A DNA stretch of 64,000 nt from Methanomassiliicoccales archaeon (GCA_038740345.1 JAVYMA010000001.1:119930-183929); one strand, 5' to 3'; shown: positions 46,480 through 54,840, counted from the first letter of the stretch. The notes: generated by a model not told the origin, from the sequence alone. Program-made: numbers and translations.

Positions 46480-47535
46480 TCAAATCAATATCTCTCCGTC
46501 CTTCATTATCTGCCTGCCATCCACAAATAAGGAGGGGTTCAAAACCAAGCAGTCCTGATGAATCAATGCGTGCGCATCATTATCCAAGTTCGAACCGATG
46601 GCGAAATGTACCGTACTCCAAACTTTCTCGTCTTCTAACATGTTGCAGGTCATTTTAGCCTTCGGGTTTATGCCTATGCCTAACTCTCCTATGGCTCGAG
46701 CGTTTCTCTCCTCTTCCTTCTTCCCCATCTCCCTGGCCAAGGTTTCACCCCGTTCGATGACCTTTAGCAGCATCTCTGCCTCTTTCCCACCCTCGATTTG
46801 GGTTATGAATCCACCCTTCAGAAATACTTTCACTGGTTCCTTAGGGATGATGGGATTTGGAACGAGATCCAATGTGCCATCGAATACGATTACGCCTTCC
46901 ACTGTTCCGTTCCGTGGCGATACATATGCCTCTCCGCACGGGAGATTGCCTCCCTTTCCTGGCCATCGGAAGTCGCCATCGTCAACTTGGCCCTTTCTGC
47001 CCTCAATAGAGAAGCATATGTTTGTGCCAGCAGGCGAAGTCACATGCATTTCCTTGCCATCGTCCAGGACATCTTTCAGTTTTGAGGCCAGCGCCCTCAT
47101 GGTAGAATAATCCACGGGGACGCATCTCTCAAACATGTCCACCGTGACGCCTGGAGACCAGAAACTTCTACACCTTCTGTTTCCCCATAAGACAGCATCA
47201 TAGATGTGATTGTACTGCTTCCCATCCCTTCCTACATAACCCAACTTCAATCCGAAGGGGTCCTTCCCTACCTTTCGGTCAGTGATAGCTACGATTACAT
47301 CCGGCTCGGATTTAATAGCCTCTAAAACGATGCGTTCGGCATCATCATACTGCGTCTTTCGTGGCTGCACCATGAACGTCGCTCTGGCCTTGGCCTCAAG
47401 CGCGGCCTCATAAATGAATCTGGCTATGGTAAAAGCATCGCAATCGAAATTGGAAATTATCAATACCTCTTCACCAGGCTGGACATCTAATACTTCCCTT
47501 ATTGCCGCTTCTGCCGCCTTTTTCATTTTCGACAT
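46480..47535 (-). CDS. M29-like aminopeptidase (AmpS/AmpT type)
   Basis: A 351-residue protein of the thermophilic M29 aminopeptidase type. It contains NAKARAT-like TFMVQPRKTQYDD, then the conserved blocks GTNICFSIEGRKGQVDDGDF and NLPCGEAYVSPRNGTVEGV. Later, RAIGELGIGINPKA and HFAIGSNLDNDAHALIHQD carry metal-binding Glu, His and Asp. These are metal-dependent enzymes that trim N-terminal residues. It is divergent from the peroxiredoxin gene at 47685. Confidence 0.88.
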   Translation of the reverse strand: MSKMKKAAEAAIREVLDVQPGEEVLIISNFDCDAFTIARFIYEAALEAKARATFMVQPRKTQYDDAERIVLEAIKSEPDVIVAITDRKVGKDPFGLKLGYVGRDGKQYNHIYDAVLWGNRRCRSFWSPGVTVDMFERCVPVDYSTMRALASKLKDVLDDGKEMHVTSPAGTNICFSIEGRKGQVDDGDFRWPGKGGNLPCGEAYVSPRNGTVEGVIVFDGTLDLVPNPIIPKEPVKVFLKGGFITQIEGGKEAEMLLKVIERGETLAREMGKKEEERNARAIGELGIGINPKAKMTCNMLEDEKVWSTVHFAIGSNLDNDAHALIHQDCLVLNPSLFVDGRQIMKDGEILI

Positions 47536-47684
47536 ATGAATTCATTAAAGGGGGATGATTTGCACCTATTTCCCTATTCTCTAATATCCTCCTTGATAAT
47601 GAAACTCCTGACTCACCACAATTGTATGAATCTATTAGACGAGGTACAAACCATAAAACCTTGAAAGTCTTATGTGATGATGCC

Positions 47685-48194
47685 ATGGAATCGAGCACCC
47701 TGCGACTAGGAGACATCGTGCCAGATTTCGAATTACCAGATGAGAGAGGACGACCATACCGTCTTAGCCAAGCTGTAAAGGAGGGGCCATTGGTCATCAT
47801 CTTCTTCCCCTCTGTATGGGGAATGATGTGCGCCGTGGAGATGTCCACTTTCCGAGATATGATGCCCCAATTCGTCAAAGTGGGGGCTAGATTGTGCGCT
47901 TGCGATACCAATAGTCCCATGTCCAATGCTGCCTGGAAGGAGCAGATGAGATTGGAGTTCCCCCTTCTCAGCGATTTCGATGGAACGGTCGCAGCGAAGT
48001 TCGGCATACTCTGCGGCGAGGAAGGGTACATGAAGGGAAGGTCCAACAGGGCTATTTTCATAATCGACGACCAGATGCGCGCACGCTATATCTGGGTCGC
48101 TGACGATCCTTCCTTCGAGCCTGATTATGATCTTGTCCTAAAGGTCGCAACTGAGGTGGCAGCAGAGGTGGCTCAGAGGCGCACCAGTTCATAA
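47685..48194 (+). CDS. Peroxiredoxin (AhpC/TSA family), unusual active site
   Basis: A 169-residue thioredoxin-fold peroxidase. The peroxidatic Cys lies in FFPSVWGMMCAVEM, where the usual Thr three residues before it and the following Thr (PxxxTxxC-T) are absent, replaced here by Trp-Gly-Met-Met and Ala. Another conserved Arg may be in GRSNRAIFIID. The family reduces hydrogen peroxide with thiols; the changes may alter activity. I start at ATG 47685 (MESSTLRLGD), as the ORF beginning at 47622 has an unlike leader. Its end overlaps the convergent methyltransferase by 22 bases. Confidence 0.82.
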   Translation: MESSTLRLGDIVPDFELPDERGRPYRLSQAVKEGPLVIIFFPSVWGMMCAVEMSTFRDMMPQFVKVGARLCACDTNSPMSNAAWKEQMRLEFPLLSDFDGTVAAKFGILCGEEGYMKGRSNRAIFIIDDQMRARYIWVADDPSFEPDYDLVLKVATEVAAEVAQRRTSS

Positions 48195-48733
48195 TGATAG
48201 TATTCTTCGAAACTATACAATCGATAGACACGCATGCTGACAAAGTATGTAGGGATTTTCGACTCCTCGATGCGCTCGTGCAAGGGAGGGCCAAAGCTCG
48301 TCTCCTTTTTCTGAAAGTCCACCAAGGTGCAGCGCCCCCCAGGTCGTAGGACTCTCTCGATCTCCTGAGCCAAAGCTCCCTTATCTTCCACTTCATGGAA
48401 CATGTTGACCGCCACCACCCGGTCTAGGCTCGCACCGATTAAAGGTAGCTTCGTGGCCTCCGCCTGAATGGGTACCAATCGGGTTTTATCAAGCTCGTCC
48501 GCGGAGGACATCAAATCTTCAAGCATCTGTCGTTGAGAGTCCACGGCCAAAACTACCTTGCACCGTCTGACCAAAAGAAGGCTGAGATATCCTGTGCCAC
48601 AACCTAAATCGGCACAGACCTCATCTAGCGTAGGGGACGCACGTTCCACTATCTCCTCTGCTGGCTGCTTCTTTTTCCGCAATTCATTCTTCAACTGTGC
48701 CCTATCCATGGCATTGAAACGATGAGTTACCAT
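48173..48733 (-). CDS. Class I SAM-dependent methyltransferase
   Basis: A 186-residue Rossmann-type methyltransferase. Motif I is DLGCGTGYLSLLL (about 43-55), followed by VVLAVDSQRQML (motif II) and DRVVAVNMFHEV (motif IV). The substrate is not known; the type resembles UbiE/menaquinone-like and arsenite-like enzymes. Its ATG lies inside the end of dph6 (32-base overlap), so translation is coupled to it. Its 3' end overlaps the convergent peroxiredoxin by 22 bases. Confidence 0.87.
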   Translation of the reverse strand: MVTHRFNAMDRAQLKNELRKKKQPAEEIVERASPTLDEVCADLGCGTGYLSLLLVRRCKVVLAVDSQRQMLEDLMSSADELDKTRLVPIQAEATKLPLIGASLDRVVAVNMFHEVEDKGALAQEIERVLRPGGRCTLVDFQKKETSFGPPLHERIEESKIPTYFVSMRVYRLYSFEEYYHYELVRL

Positions 48734-49409
48734 CTTTCTTATCCCCTAATTCAACATGAGTTATCAGGATCCTTCCTCCATCCCTGGAGATCTGGCTCTT
48801 ATAATCAGAAACCACCAGGGGATGGATGTGAAGGGGGGAGTCCAGAACCAAGCTCTCATACTCTCCTCCTTCCCCAGAGGGGCTGACGCCTTTCGACCTT
48901 TTCAAGCTCCCAAGGTCTTCCAATGCTTTCTCGTCTAGGATTCTTCCTAACCATTCCTTTCCCAGGCCCTCCGCCATCACCGCCACCACCATGGCCCTCA
49001 CCCCAGAGCCTATAATCTCGCGCATCAGGAGGCCTTGGTCCTTGCGCCAAAGGGGAGAGAATGTCCTTAGTCCCAGCTTATGGCACACGCCGTTTATGCG
49101 ATCCCATTGATAATCGGAGGCCACCGCACCCGTCACCACTCCATCCACTTTTATGAGGGAGAGGGCACGCGCTAGAGCCTCAAGATCCCCTTCCTCACTT
49201 CCATCACTATGAACGGTTACCATACTCTTACCCATGGCTTCCGCCATAAGTGGTAGAAGGTGCAGGTTGGGGGTATGGAATACCAGGGAATAGGGATCTT
49301 CCGGCACCACGCTGACCAAAACACTCACTCGATGACCCATTTGCTCCATGAGATAAGCGGCATAGGTAGAGTCTTTTCCTCCAGAGAACAGCGCGGCCAG
49401 ATTCATCAT
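48702..49409 (-). CDS. dph6: Diphthine-ammonia ligase Dph6 (PP-loop ATPase)
   Basis: Dph6 adds the amide in the last step of diphthamide on elongation factor 2. The 235-residue protein has the PP-loop SGGKDSTYAA (about 9-18), then HTPNLHLLPLMAEAM, DYQWDRINGVC and the signature GEGGEYESLVLDSPL. It overlaps the methyltransferase gene by 32 bases. A divergent zinc-ribbon gene starts at 49491. Confidence 0.92.
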   Translation of the reverse strand: MMNLAALFSGGKDSTYAAYLMEQMGHRVSVLVSVVPEDPYSLVFHTPNLHLLPLMAEAMGKSMVTVHSDGSEEGDLEALARALSLIKVDGVVTGAVASDYQWDRINGVCHKLGLRTFSPLWRKDQGLLMREIIGSGVRAMVVAVMAEGLGKEWLGRILDEKALEDLGSLKRSKGVSPSGEGGEYESLVLDSPLHIHPLVVSDYKSQISRDGGRILITHVELGDKKDGNSSFQCHG

Positions 49410-49490
49410 GCTATCGTAAGCACTGCGAATATAAGTCGCTTGTTGCGACCGGTTAGTGTTTTATCTCAGCATCACCGTGTTGGTGGTACG

Positions 49491-49661
49491 ATGTATTGCC
49501 CCAAATGCAATAAGACTATTAAAAAGGAGAAGCTGGAGGCCCTGCGCAAAGAATTGATGGAACGCTATCATAGAGACCAATTGGAAAGGGGGCTCTGCCC
49601 TGTCTGCAACACAGAACTATTGGACCTGGATAAGATAAGGAGGGAAAAGAATGCGCGCTGA
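49491..49661 (+). CDS. Small zinc-ribbon protein, 56 aa
   Basis: Two Cys pairs, CPKC at residues 3-6 and CPVC around 37-40, flank a charged helix (KKEKLEALRKELMERYHRDQL); this forms one zinc finger. Its ATG at 49491 has GGTGGT upstream. The stop lies 11 bases inside the start of the creatininase gene, so the two are co-translated. I know no function. The layout suggests a role linked with the next genes. Confidence 0.8.
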   Translation: MYCPKCNKTIKKEKLEALRKELMERYHRDQLERGLCPVCNTELLDLDKIRREKNAR

Positions 49662-50361
49662 GGAGCTTACTGCCGCGGAGTTCGCCGACATAGTTAAGAA
49701 GTCACCCGTGGCCTTTATGCCGTTTGGGGCCATGGAAGCACATGGACCTCATCTGCCTCTGGGTACAGATAGTCTACAGCCAGAGGCCCTATGCAACGCC
49801 TTGGCTAAAAGATTAGGAGGAATCGTATTCCCTACCATAAGCTATGGCCATCACTCCTCCACGCGCAATATGCCAGGGACTATTGCCATTAGCTATGATA
49901 CTTTGAGATCCTTGACCAAGGATGTACTCGAGTCATTAGAAAGGAACGGCATTACACGGATGGTCTTGGTTAGCGGTCACGCAGGCACGCTTCATATGGC
50001 AGCAATCAGAAACGCGGCTGAGGAGTTCGTGCGCCGCTCAAGGGCGAAAGTTATGGTCCTTAGTGACTATGATATCGCTTCTATGTTCCCCATGAGCGAG
50101 AATAGAGAGTGGCCAGATGGACATGGGGGCATGATCGAGACCTCAAGGATAATGGCCATCCGCCCGGATCTGGTCAGGAAGCAACGACCGAGAGGGCGCT
50201 TCTACGATAAAGGATATATGATCGTCCCTGACCCTGAGACCTGCATGCCCGAAGGCATGGTAGGAGATACCACCGAGGCCAGCGCTGAGCTAGGGGAAAG
50301 AGTGAATTCTTTCATCCTAGAGAGGTTGGCAGAACTTGTAGAGCGTAATCTGATGAGGTGA
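49651..50361 (+). CDS. Creatininase-family amidohydrolase (ArfB-like)
   Basis: A 236-residue metal-dependent hydrolase. Metal ligands lie in MPFGAMEAHGPHLPLGTD (Glu, His, Asp), and further motifs are SYGHHSSTRNMPGTI, SGHAGTLHMAA and WPDGHGGMIETS. In methanogens one family member, ArfB, deformylates the pyrimidine precursor for riboflavin and F420; creatinine itself is unlikely. ArfB is the best guess but not proved by sequence. A strong AAGGAGGG site precedes the ATG. It is followed by rpiA. Confidence 0.87.
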   Translation: MRAEELTAAEFADIVKKSPVAFMPFGAMEAHGPHLPLGTDSLQPEALCNALAKRLGGIVFPTISYGHHSSTRNMPGTIAISYDTLRSLTKDVLESLERNGITRMVLVSGHAGTLHMAAIRNAAEEFVRRSRAKVMVLSDYDIASMFPMSENREWPDGHGGMIETSRIMAIRPDLVRKQRPRGRFYDKGYMIVPDPETCMPEGMVGDTTEASAELGERVNSFILERLAELVERNLMR

Positions 50362-50366
50362 GCCAT

Positions 50367-51071
50367 TTGGACAAGAAGAGGGCAGCGGCAGAGAAGGCAG
50401 TATCGATGATCAAGGACGGCATGATCATAGGTTTAGGGACCGGCAGCACCGCGGCTCACGCCATCGAGTTGATAGGGAGGAGGGTGGCAGAGGGGCTGAG
50501 TATTGTGGGCATTCCTACCTCGACCACCACGGAATCTCTGGCCAAGGAGGCAGGGATTCCTTTGGTCTCGCTGGATGAGGTGGAGAAAGTAGACCTCACC
50601 ATAGATGGAGCAGATGAGGTGGATCCGAATTTGGACCTGATCAAGGGCATGGGTGGCGCTCTGCTGAGGGAAAAAGTAGTGGCCTTTGCTTCGACTGAAG
50701 AGGTTATTATCGTTGACGATTCAAAACTGGTGGAAGTACTGGGAACCAAGTCCCCTCTTCCTGTGGAGGTCGTGCCTTTTGGTCACAGGAAAACAGCTAA
50801 AGCCTTAGAGGCTTTAGGATGCAAAGCTGCTCTAAAAGGAGGGGACCGCCCCTTCATCACCGACAATGGTAATCTGATTTATGAGTGCAAATTCCGGAGT
50901 ATAGATGATCCAAAAATGTTAGAGGCTAAGATTCACCTTATCCCTGGTGTGGTAGAGTGCGGCTTGTTCCTGAATTTGGCGACTAAAGTGGTGATAGCCT
51001 CAGAGAAAGGCACGGAGGTGCGGTCTAGAAGCAACTTGCCTAGGCCTGCTCACTTTGAATCACATTTTTGA
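50367..51071 (+). CDS. rpiA: Ribose-5-phosphate isomerase A
   Basis: RpiA interconverts ribose 5-phosphate and ribulose 5-phosphate. It has GLGTGSTAAHAIEL near the start, the active-site DGADEVDPN and KGMGGALLREK, all typical. I choose TTG 50367: the GAGGTGA site lies 5 bases before it and overlaps the creatininase stop, whereas the GTG at 50358 is part of that site. The length is 234 residues. Its 3' end overlaps the convergent regulator by 32 bases. Confidence 0.95.
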   Translation: MDKKRAAAEKAVSMIKDGMIIGLGTGSTAAHAIELIGRRVAEGLSIVGIPTSTTTESLAKEAGIPLVSLDEVEKVDLTIDGADEVDPNLDLIKGMGGALLREKVVAFASTEEVIIVDDSKLVEVLGTKSPLPVEVVPFGHRKTAKALEALGCKAALKGGDRPFITDNGNLIYECKFRSIDDPKMLEAKIHLIPGVVECGLFLNLATKVVIASEKGTEVRSRSNLPRPAHFESHF

Positions 51072-51417
51072 GCGCTTCGATGTTGGCCTCGATGCGCTCA
51101 ATTCTCTTCCTTTCCTCCTTTTCCAATGCCTCAACGATCTTTTCAAAAGGTATGGCAAGCTTGTAGGCATGTACTGGTCGTCCTTTTCCTTCCTTCTTTA
51201 TATCGCGCTTTGTGACCCATTTGCGCCGACGCAGCTCCTGCATAGCTATGGATACCTCAGGCTGGCGCAAGGCTGTCGATATTTCTATCTCCACTGAGGT
51301 TGTCTCATCCTTCTTTCGCAAAAATGCTAATGTTTTGGCCACATTCTTTGGCATCCCGGTGTTTATCAGCAACTCCACCAGGGTATCGTCCTTTTTACTC
51401 AAACCTCTCTCCCCCAT
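51040..51417 (-). CDS. Winged-helix transcription regulator, 125 aa
   Basis: A euryarchaeal winged-helix regulator: DTLVELLINTGMPKNVAKTLAF, SVEIEISTALRQPEVSIAMQELRRRKWVTKRD, a wing with KGRPVHAYKLAI, and a C-terminal coiled coil (EALEKEERKRIERIEANIEAL) for dimerisation. I start at ATG 51417 with AGGTTGA upstream; the in-frame TTG at 51426 is the alternative. Target genes are not evident. The end overlaps rpiA by 32 bases. Confidence 0.84.
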   Translation of the reverse strand: MGERGLSKKDDTLVELLINTGMPKNVAKTLAFLRKKDETTSVEIEISTALRQPEVSIAMQELRRRKWVTKRDIKKEGKGRPVHAYKLAIPFEKIVEALEKEERKRIERIEANIEALKNVIQSEQA

Positions 51418-51426
51418 AAATTTCAA

Positions 51427-51944
51427 CCTAATGAAATATTATTCTGTTCATATTTACCCTTTTCTATTAACCCTTGAATTCAAATGCCTTCCTACAATCT
51501 GGATAGTCAGCTCACCGAACCAAACTCGGACCGTAAGTGGGCATGATTGCAGCGCGAAACTTCGAAAAATTTCACCAACTATAAAAAAGATGCGATATTT
51601 ATCATGCCTCGATATTACTCATTTCTTTTTCGACAGAATCTTCATCAAAATCATTTAATAATTATATATATTAAGTAATTATAATATAAAGGTAATTATG
51701 ATATTAAAAAACGCCACAGTTGGGTCGATTAACTTATTATTTTACTTTCGATCGCTTCAGCGATATGATGAATGTGTTTATGCCTTAAATGAAAAATCAA
51801 GTAAAATTATTGAAACGCGCCCCTTTCCCTTCTCCTCCAAAATGCCAGTTGCGGCTTCCAAGGACTTCTGCACTTCTTCCTGAAGGCATTGTTCTTATAT
51901 ATGAAATGAGTGTTAGGGCTTCCTGCTTCCGAGGTGAACCTATA
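51427..51944. other. AT-rich intergenic region, no gene
   Basis: I see no credible gene in this 518-base gap. The middle (about 51655-51715) is nearly pure A and T with repeated TAATTAT. The right end carries a TATA-like TTATATATG (about 51894-51902) and the GAGGTGA site for L44e. The AT-rich core could melt readily, but there is no Cdc6 gene or repeated origin box to call it an origin. Confidence 0.5.
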
Positions 51945-52223
51945 ATGAAGATGCCCAGGAACATCGACACCTATTGCCCATTTTGCAAAACGCACAATGA
52001 GCATGAGGTGGAGAGGGTAAAGAAGAAGAAAGCCAGCGAGCTGAAGTGGGGGCAGAGGCGCTTCCGTCGTGCCACCTCTGGATATGGAGGCTTTCCCAGG
52101 CCCAAGCCTGAAGGCCGCGAGAAGCCAACCAAGCGTATAGCCCTGCGCTATCGCTGTAAGAAGTGCAAGAAAGCGCACCAGAAGCCATGCTTCCGGGCTA
52201 AGAAGTTCGAGCTCACGGAGTGA
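51945..52223 (+). CDS. rpl44e: Ribosomal protein L44e
   Basis: A 92-residue large-subunit protein with zinc-binding pairs CPFC (about 11-14) and CKKC (about 73-76). Middle segment [18 protein letters not shown] is typical. I start at ATG 51945, with GAGGTGA before it; the in-frame ATG at 51789 lacks this. It begins the conserved operon L44e-S27e-aIF2-alpha-Nop10-PAC2. Confidence 0.97.
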   Translation: MKMPRNIDTYCPFCKTHNEHEVERVKKKKASELKWGQRRFRRATSGYGGFPRPKPEGREKPTKRIALRYRCKKCKKAHQKPCFRAKKFELTE

Positions 52224-52228
52224 TACCA

Positions 52229-52402
52229 ATGGTCCACACAGGTAATTTTGTCAAGGTCAAGTGCCCCGACTGCCAGAATGAGCAGATCGCATTCAAGCGA
52301 CCATCCACTCCCGTTACGTGCCATGTTTGCGGCTCCACTCTAATACGCCCTCGAGGTGGCAACGGAGCCTTCAAGGGACAACTCATTGAGGTGGTAGACT
52401 AA
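52229..52402 (+). CDS. rps27e: Ribosomal protein S27e
   Basis: A 57-residue small-subunit zinc protein: CPDCQNEQIAF and CHVCGSTL give the four Cys ligands. I take ATG 52229, since the site GGAGTGAT lies before it and overlaps the L44e stop; the GTG at 52220 belongs to that site. It abuts the aIF2-alpha start directly. Confidence 0.97.
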   Translation: MVHTGNFVKVKCPDCQNEQIAFKRPSTPVTCHVCGSTLIRPRGGNGAFKGQLIEVVD

Positions 52403-53185
52403 ATGCGTAAGGCCCCAGAGTTCCCTGAAGAAGGCGAATTGGTTGTCTGTACCGTGCAGAACGTGAAGAACTTTGGGGCATTCGTTACTCTAGATGAGTA
52501 TGGGGGAAAAGAAGGCTTCGTCCATGTAAGGGATGTGGCCACTGGATGGGTAAAATACATTCGCGATTACATAAGAGAAGGGCAGAAAGTCGTTTGCAAA
52601 GTCCTGGGCGTCGATCCATCGAAGGGACACATAGACCTTTCATTGAAATCGGTGAATGAGCATCAAAGGCGCGAGAAGATACAACAGTGGAAGAACGAGA
52701 CCAAAGCGGAGAAGTTGCTGGAGATAGTGGCTGAACGCTTGGGAATCACCTTAGATCAAGCTTATGAGAGGTTCGCGGATGAGCTGATAGAAAAGTTTGG
52801 GAGCCTCTATAACGCCTTTGAGCAGTGCTCTGCCAACGAAAAGACCCTGGAGGAGAGTGGACTATCAGGCCCTTGGACGAAAGTGTTCATCGAGGTAGCA
52901 AAAGACAATGTGACGCCACCGTTCGTGCAAATCTCAGGTGTATTGGAGCTGAAGTGCCCTGCCTCGGATGGAGTAGAGAAGATTAAGAGTTCCATTTTAA
53001 AGGGATTAGAAAGGGGCAAGGATCGCATCAACGTGCAGTACATTGGCGCACCTCGATACCGCATAATCGTAACCGCGCCGGATTACAAATCGGCGGAGGA
53101 AGAATTGCGCCAGGTGACTGGGACGATTATCGAGAGCATTAAAGCGTGTGGCGGAGAGGGCGAATTTCACCGGGAGGCGAAATAG
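52403..53185 (+). CDS. eif2a: Translation initiation factor aIF2 subunit alpha
   Basis: A 260-residue aIF2-alpha. An S1 RNA-binding domain lies at residues about 10-85 (VCTVQNVKNFGAFVTLDEY, GFVHVRDVA), followed by a helical domain and a C-terminal alpha/beta domain. With beta and gamma subunits it brings initiator tRNA to the ribosome. It starts the base after the S27e stop, in the operon order found in many euryarchaea. Confidence 0.97.
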   Translation: MRKAPEFPEEGELVVCTVQNVKNFGAFVTLDEYGGKEGFVHVRDVATGWVKYIRDYIREGQKVVCKVLGVDPSKGHIDLSLKSVNEHQRREKIQQWKNETKAEKLLEIVAERLGITLDQAYERFADELIEKFGSLYNAFEQCSANEKTLEESGLSGPWTKVFIEVAKDNVTPPFVQISGVLELKCPASDGVEKIKSSILKGLERGKDRINVQYIGAPRYRIIVTAPDYKSAEEELRQVTGTIIESIKACGGEGEFHREAK

Positions 53186-53242
53186 CGAGACAGGGCAAAT
53201 ACTTCTACCTGTTACGCCATTTTCTTAATGGAAAGGTTAAAA

Positions 53243-53422
53243 ATGAAGACCTCGTTTAGAAAGTGCCCTAAATGCCAGGAGTACTCTTTGGACGAGAGGT
53301 GCGGCAGATGCGGTGTGGCGACAGTGGTGCCGGTTCCTCCGCGCTACTCTCCTGAGGATCGCTATGGCGAGTACAGAAGAAGGCTGAAGAGGGAGGCAGG
53401 TGAAATCGATGGAAAATATTAG
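53243..53422 (+). CDS. nop10: H/ACA RNP protein Nop10
   Basis: A 59-residue Nop10. The archaeal zinc ribbon is CPKC and CGRC, followed by PPRYSPEDRYGEYRRRLK, which binds Cbf5. It helps pseudouridylation guided by H/ACA RNA. I start at ATG 53243 (MKTSFRKCPK). The stop lies 14 bases inside the PAC2 gene. Confidence 0.96.
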   Translation: MKTSFRKCPKCQEYSLDERCGRCGVATVVPVPPRYSPEDRYGEYRRRLKREAGEIDGKY

Positions 53423-54167
53423 AATTGTATACTATGAGGAGCCGAAGCTTCAATCGCCCGTCCTGGTTGAGGGGTTACCGGGCGTTGGCAACGTTGGAAA
53501 ACTGGCTGCGGAACATATGGTGGAACAGGTGAAGGCTGTCAAGTTCGCTGATATTTACTCCAAGTATTTCCCTCCCCAGGTGCTACTGGACGATGAAGGG
53601 GTGGTGAGACTCGTCTCCAACTCGCTTTACTATTATAAAGGAAAAGGGAAGCGGCCTGACATCATATTCTTAACGGGTGATTATCAAGGCCTCACCCCAG
53701 AAGGTCAGTATGAGCTTTCTGCCTTTATTATCGACCTGGTGCGAAAATGGAATGTCAGCCGCATTTACACTTTAGGAGGCTACGGCATAGGAAAGATGGT
53801 GGAGAAGCCTCGCGTGCTTGGTGCCGCCACCGACAAAGAAATGGTGGAGGAGATGAAGGCTAAGGGAGTGATCTTTTCCAAGGGCGAGCCAGGCAGCGGA
53901 ATAGTAGGAGCCAGCGGATTGCTCCTTGGCTTAGGAAAGATAGAGGGCATAAAAGCTGTATGCTTAATGGGTGAGACCTCCGGCTATTTTGTAGACCCGA
54001 AGGGGGCAGAGGCAGTGCTGCGCATACTCGCCTCGATACTGGGGGTGGAGCTTGACTTTACAGAGTTGGAGAGCAAGGCGGAGCAGATTGACCTCATAAC
54101 CTCGAGGCTCAAAGAGCTGGAGACCCCGCAAGAGCCTAAGAGAGAAGACCTCGGCTATATCGGATGA
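53409..54167 (+). CDS. PAC2 family protein (proteasome assembly chaperone-like)
   Basis: A 252-residue archaeal PAC2/DUF75 protein: SPVLVEGLPGVGNVGKLAAEHM at the start, LTGDYQGLTPEGQYELS, YTLGGYGIG and VGASGLLLG. Relatives assemble the eukaryotic proteasome; the archaeal function is still uncertain. I start at ATG 53409 with AGGTGA upstream, within the end of nop10; a GTG at 53400 is possible. It ends the translation operon. Confidence 0.9.
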   Translation: MENIRIVYYEEPKLQSPVLVEGLPGVGNVGKLAAEHMVEQVKAVKFADIYSKYFPPQVLLDDEGVVRLVSNSLYYYKGKGKRPDIIFLTGDYQGLTPEGQYELSAFIIDLVRKWNVSRIYTLGGYGIGKMVEKPRVLGAATDKEMVEEMKAKGVIFSKGEPGSGIVGASGLLLGLGKIEGIKAVCLMGETSGYFVDPKGAEAVLRILASILGVELDFTELESKAEQIDLITSRLKELETPQEPKREDLGYIG

Positions 54168-54521
54168 GCAGTTGAGACTCTTAGTCCATAGAGTGTTGAC
54201 TCCTGCGAAGAGAGTCTCATCCTAGCATGCTCTCCACAGCGTGTTGCAAATAGCTGCTAGTCTATTCTCATCTTATTTATGTTCTCTCGAGCACTAATAG
54301 TCAGAATGAGTAGCAGATCGTGATGCGTCCTTGATGCTATACCAGAAAAGTAGGTTGTTATCTTTGTAAGTTAACTATGAAAAATAATATAATGATTTAT
54401 AAAAAAAATTCTATTTAATCAAAACAGCACTGATCTTTAAAAAAATAAGAAAAAAAGGGGGGAGGTAATCGTGACCCCTGAAACTGAGTGAATGTGCATC
54501 CCATCCCATTCTATCTCAGGC
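54168..54521. other. Gap with a TATA box, strong ribosome site and 6-codon mini-ORF
   Basis: No large gene is present. On the plus strand TTTATAAA (54396-54403) is followed by a very strong ribosome site, GGGGGGAGGT (54457-54466), 4 bases before GTG 54471. That start opens only six codons before TGA at 54489-54491. A transcript from here would run antisense into the ribbon-helix-helix gene. On the reverse strand at 54491-54505 lies GGGATGGGATGCACA, shared with the DNA before the gene at 1016. Confidence 0.4.
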
Positions 54522-54761
54522 TCATTTCTTAAGATATTGCTGTTCGAACTCCTCCATCGCTGCCAAGGTCCTTTCCGCCTCCTCCATTTTCTTCACCTTT
54601 TCCATCACCATCTCCACTCGCTGGTAGGTGAAGTCGCGGATGGCCGCCCTGATGGCTTCCGATCTAGAAGGGAAATCGTCCACCTTTACCAGGAAATCGA
54701 GAGCCCTAATGTACCTAGCAGGCAGGCGTAATGTGACCTTCTCCAGATCGTCTCCTTCCAT
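54522..54761 (-). CDS. Ribbon-helix-helix (CopG-like) transcription regulator
   Basis: A 79-residue RHH protein. Residues about 7-45 form the fold: strand EKVTLRLPARYIRALDFLV, then SRSEAIRAAIRDF. Residues 45-79 are a long charged helix. It binds DNA as a dimer and higher oligomer. The upstream DNA has a TATA box (54831-54840) and a perfect palindrome across the expected start of transcription (54792-54816), so self-repression is likely. The GTCGGACA half also occurs in front of the 80-residue gene at 1016, suggesting a second target. No toxin gene is adjacent, so this is not obviously a toxin-antitoxin pair. Confidence 0.88.
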   Translation of the reverse strand: MEGDDLEKVTLRLPARYIRALDFLVKVDDFPSRSEAIRAAIRDFTYQRVEMVMEKVKKMEEAERTLAAMEEFEQQYLKK

Positions 54762-54791
54762 CAGCGCACCTTGGAGGACATGAGAGGTCTA

Positions 54792-54840
54792 TCCGACCTC
54801 TTTTGTCGGACAAAAGATAACGCAAGAAGGGTATATATAG
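54792..54840 (-). promoter_or_regulatory. Promoter and palindromic operator of the RHH gene
   Basis: The TATA box GTATATATAG is at 54831-54840. Downstream on the minus strand, CTTTTGTCGGACAAAAG (54800-54816) is a palindrome with 8-base arms. An overlapping inverted repeat TCCGAC-7-GTCGGA spans 54792-54810. Both cover the predicted transcription start, 25-30 bases from the TATA box. Confidence 0.65.

Noticed and set aside
51212..51658. 148-codon ORF across the winged-helix gene and the following gap
   Set aside because: Half is antisense to a clear regulator gene; the rest is AT-rich with Phe/Ser/Ile-rich translation typical of non-coding DNA.
51650..51720. AT-rich stretch as replication origin
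   Set aside because: No Cdc6/Orc1 gene or origin-box repeats nearby; AT-richness alone is not enough.
54492..54731. 79-codon plus-strand ORF opposite the ribbon-helix-helix gene
   Set aside because: The reverse strand codes for an unmistakable RHH protein with promoter and operator; the His/Leu-rich plus-strand product looks random.
54522..54761. RHH protein as antitoxin of a toxin-antitoxin pair
   Set aside because: No toxin-like gene is adjacent on either strand.
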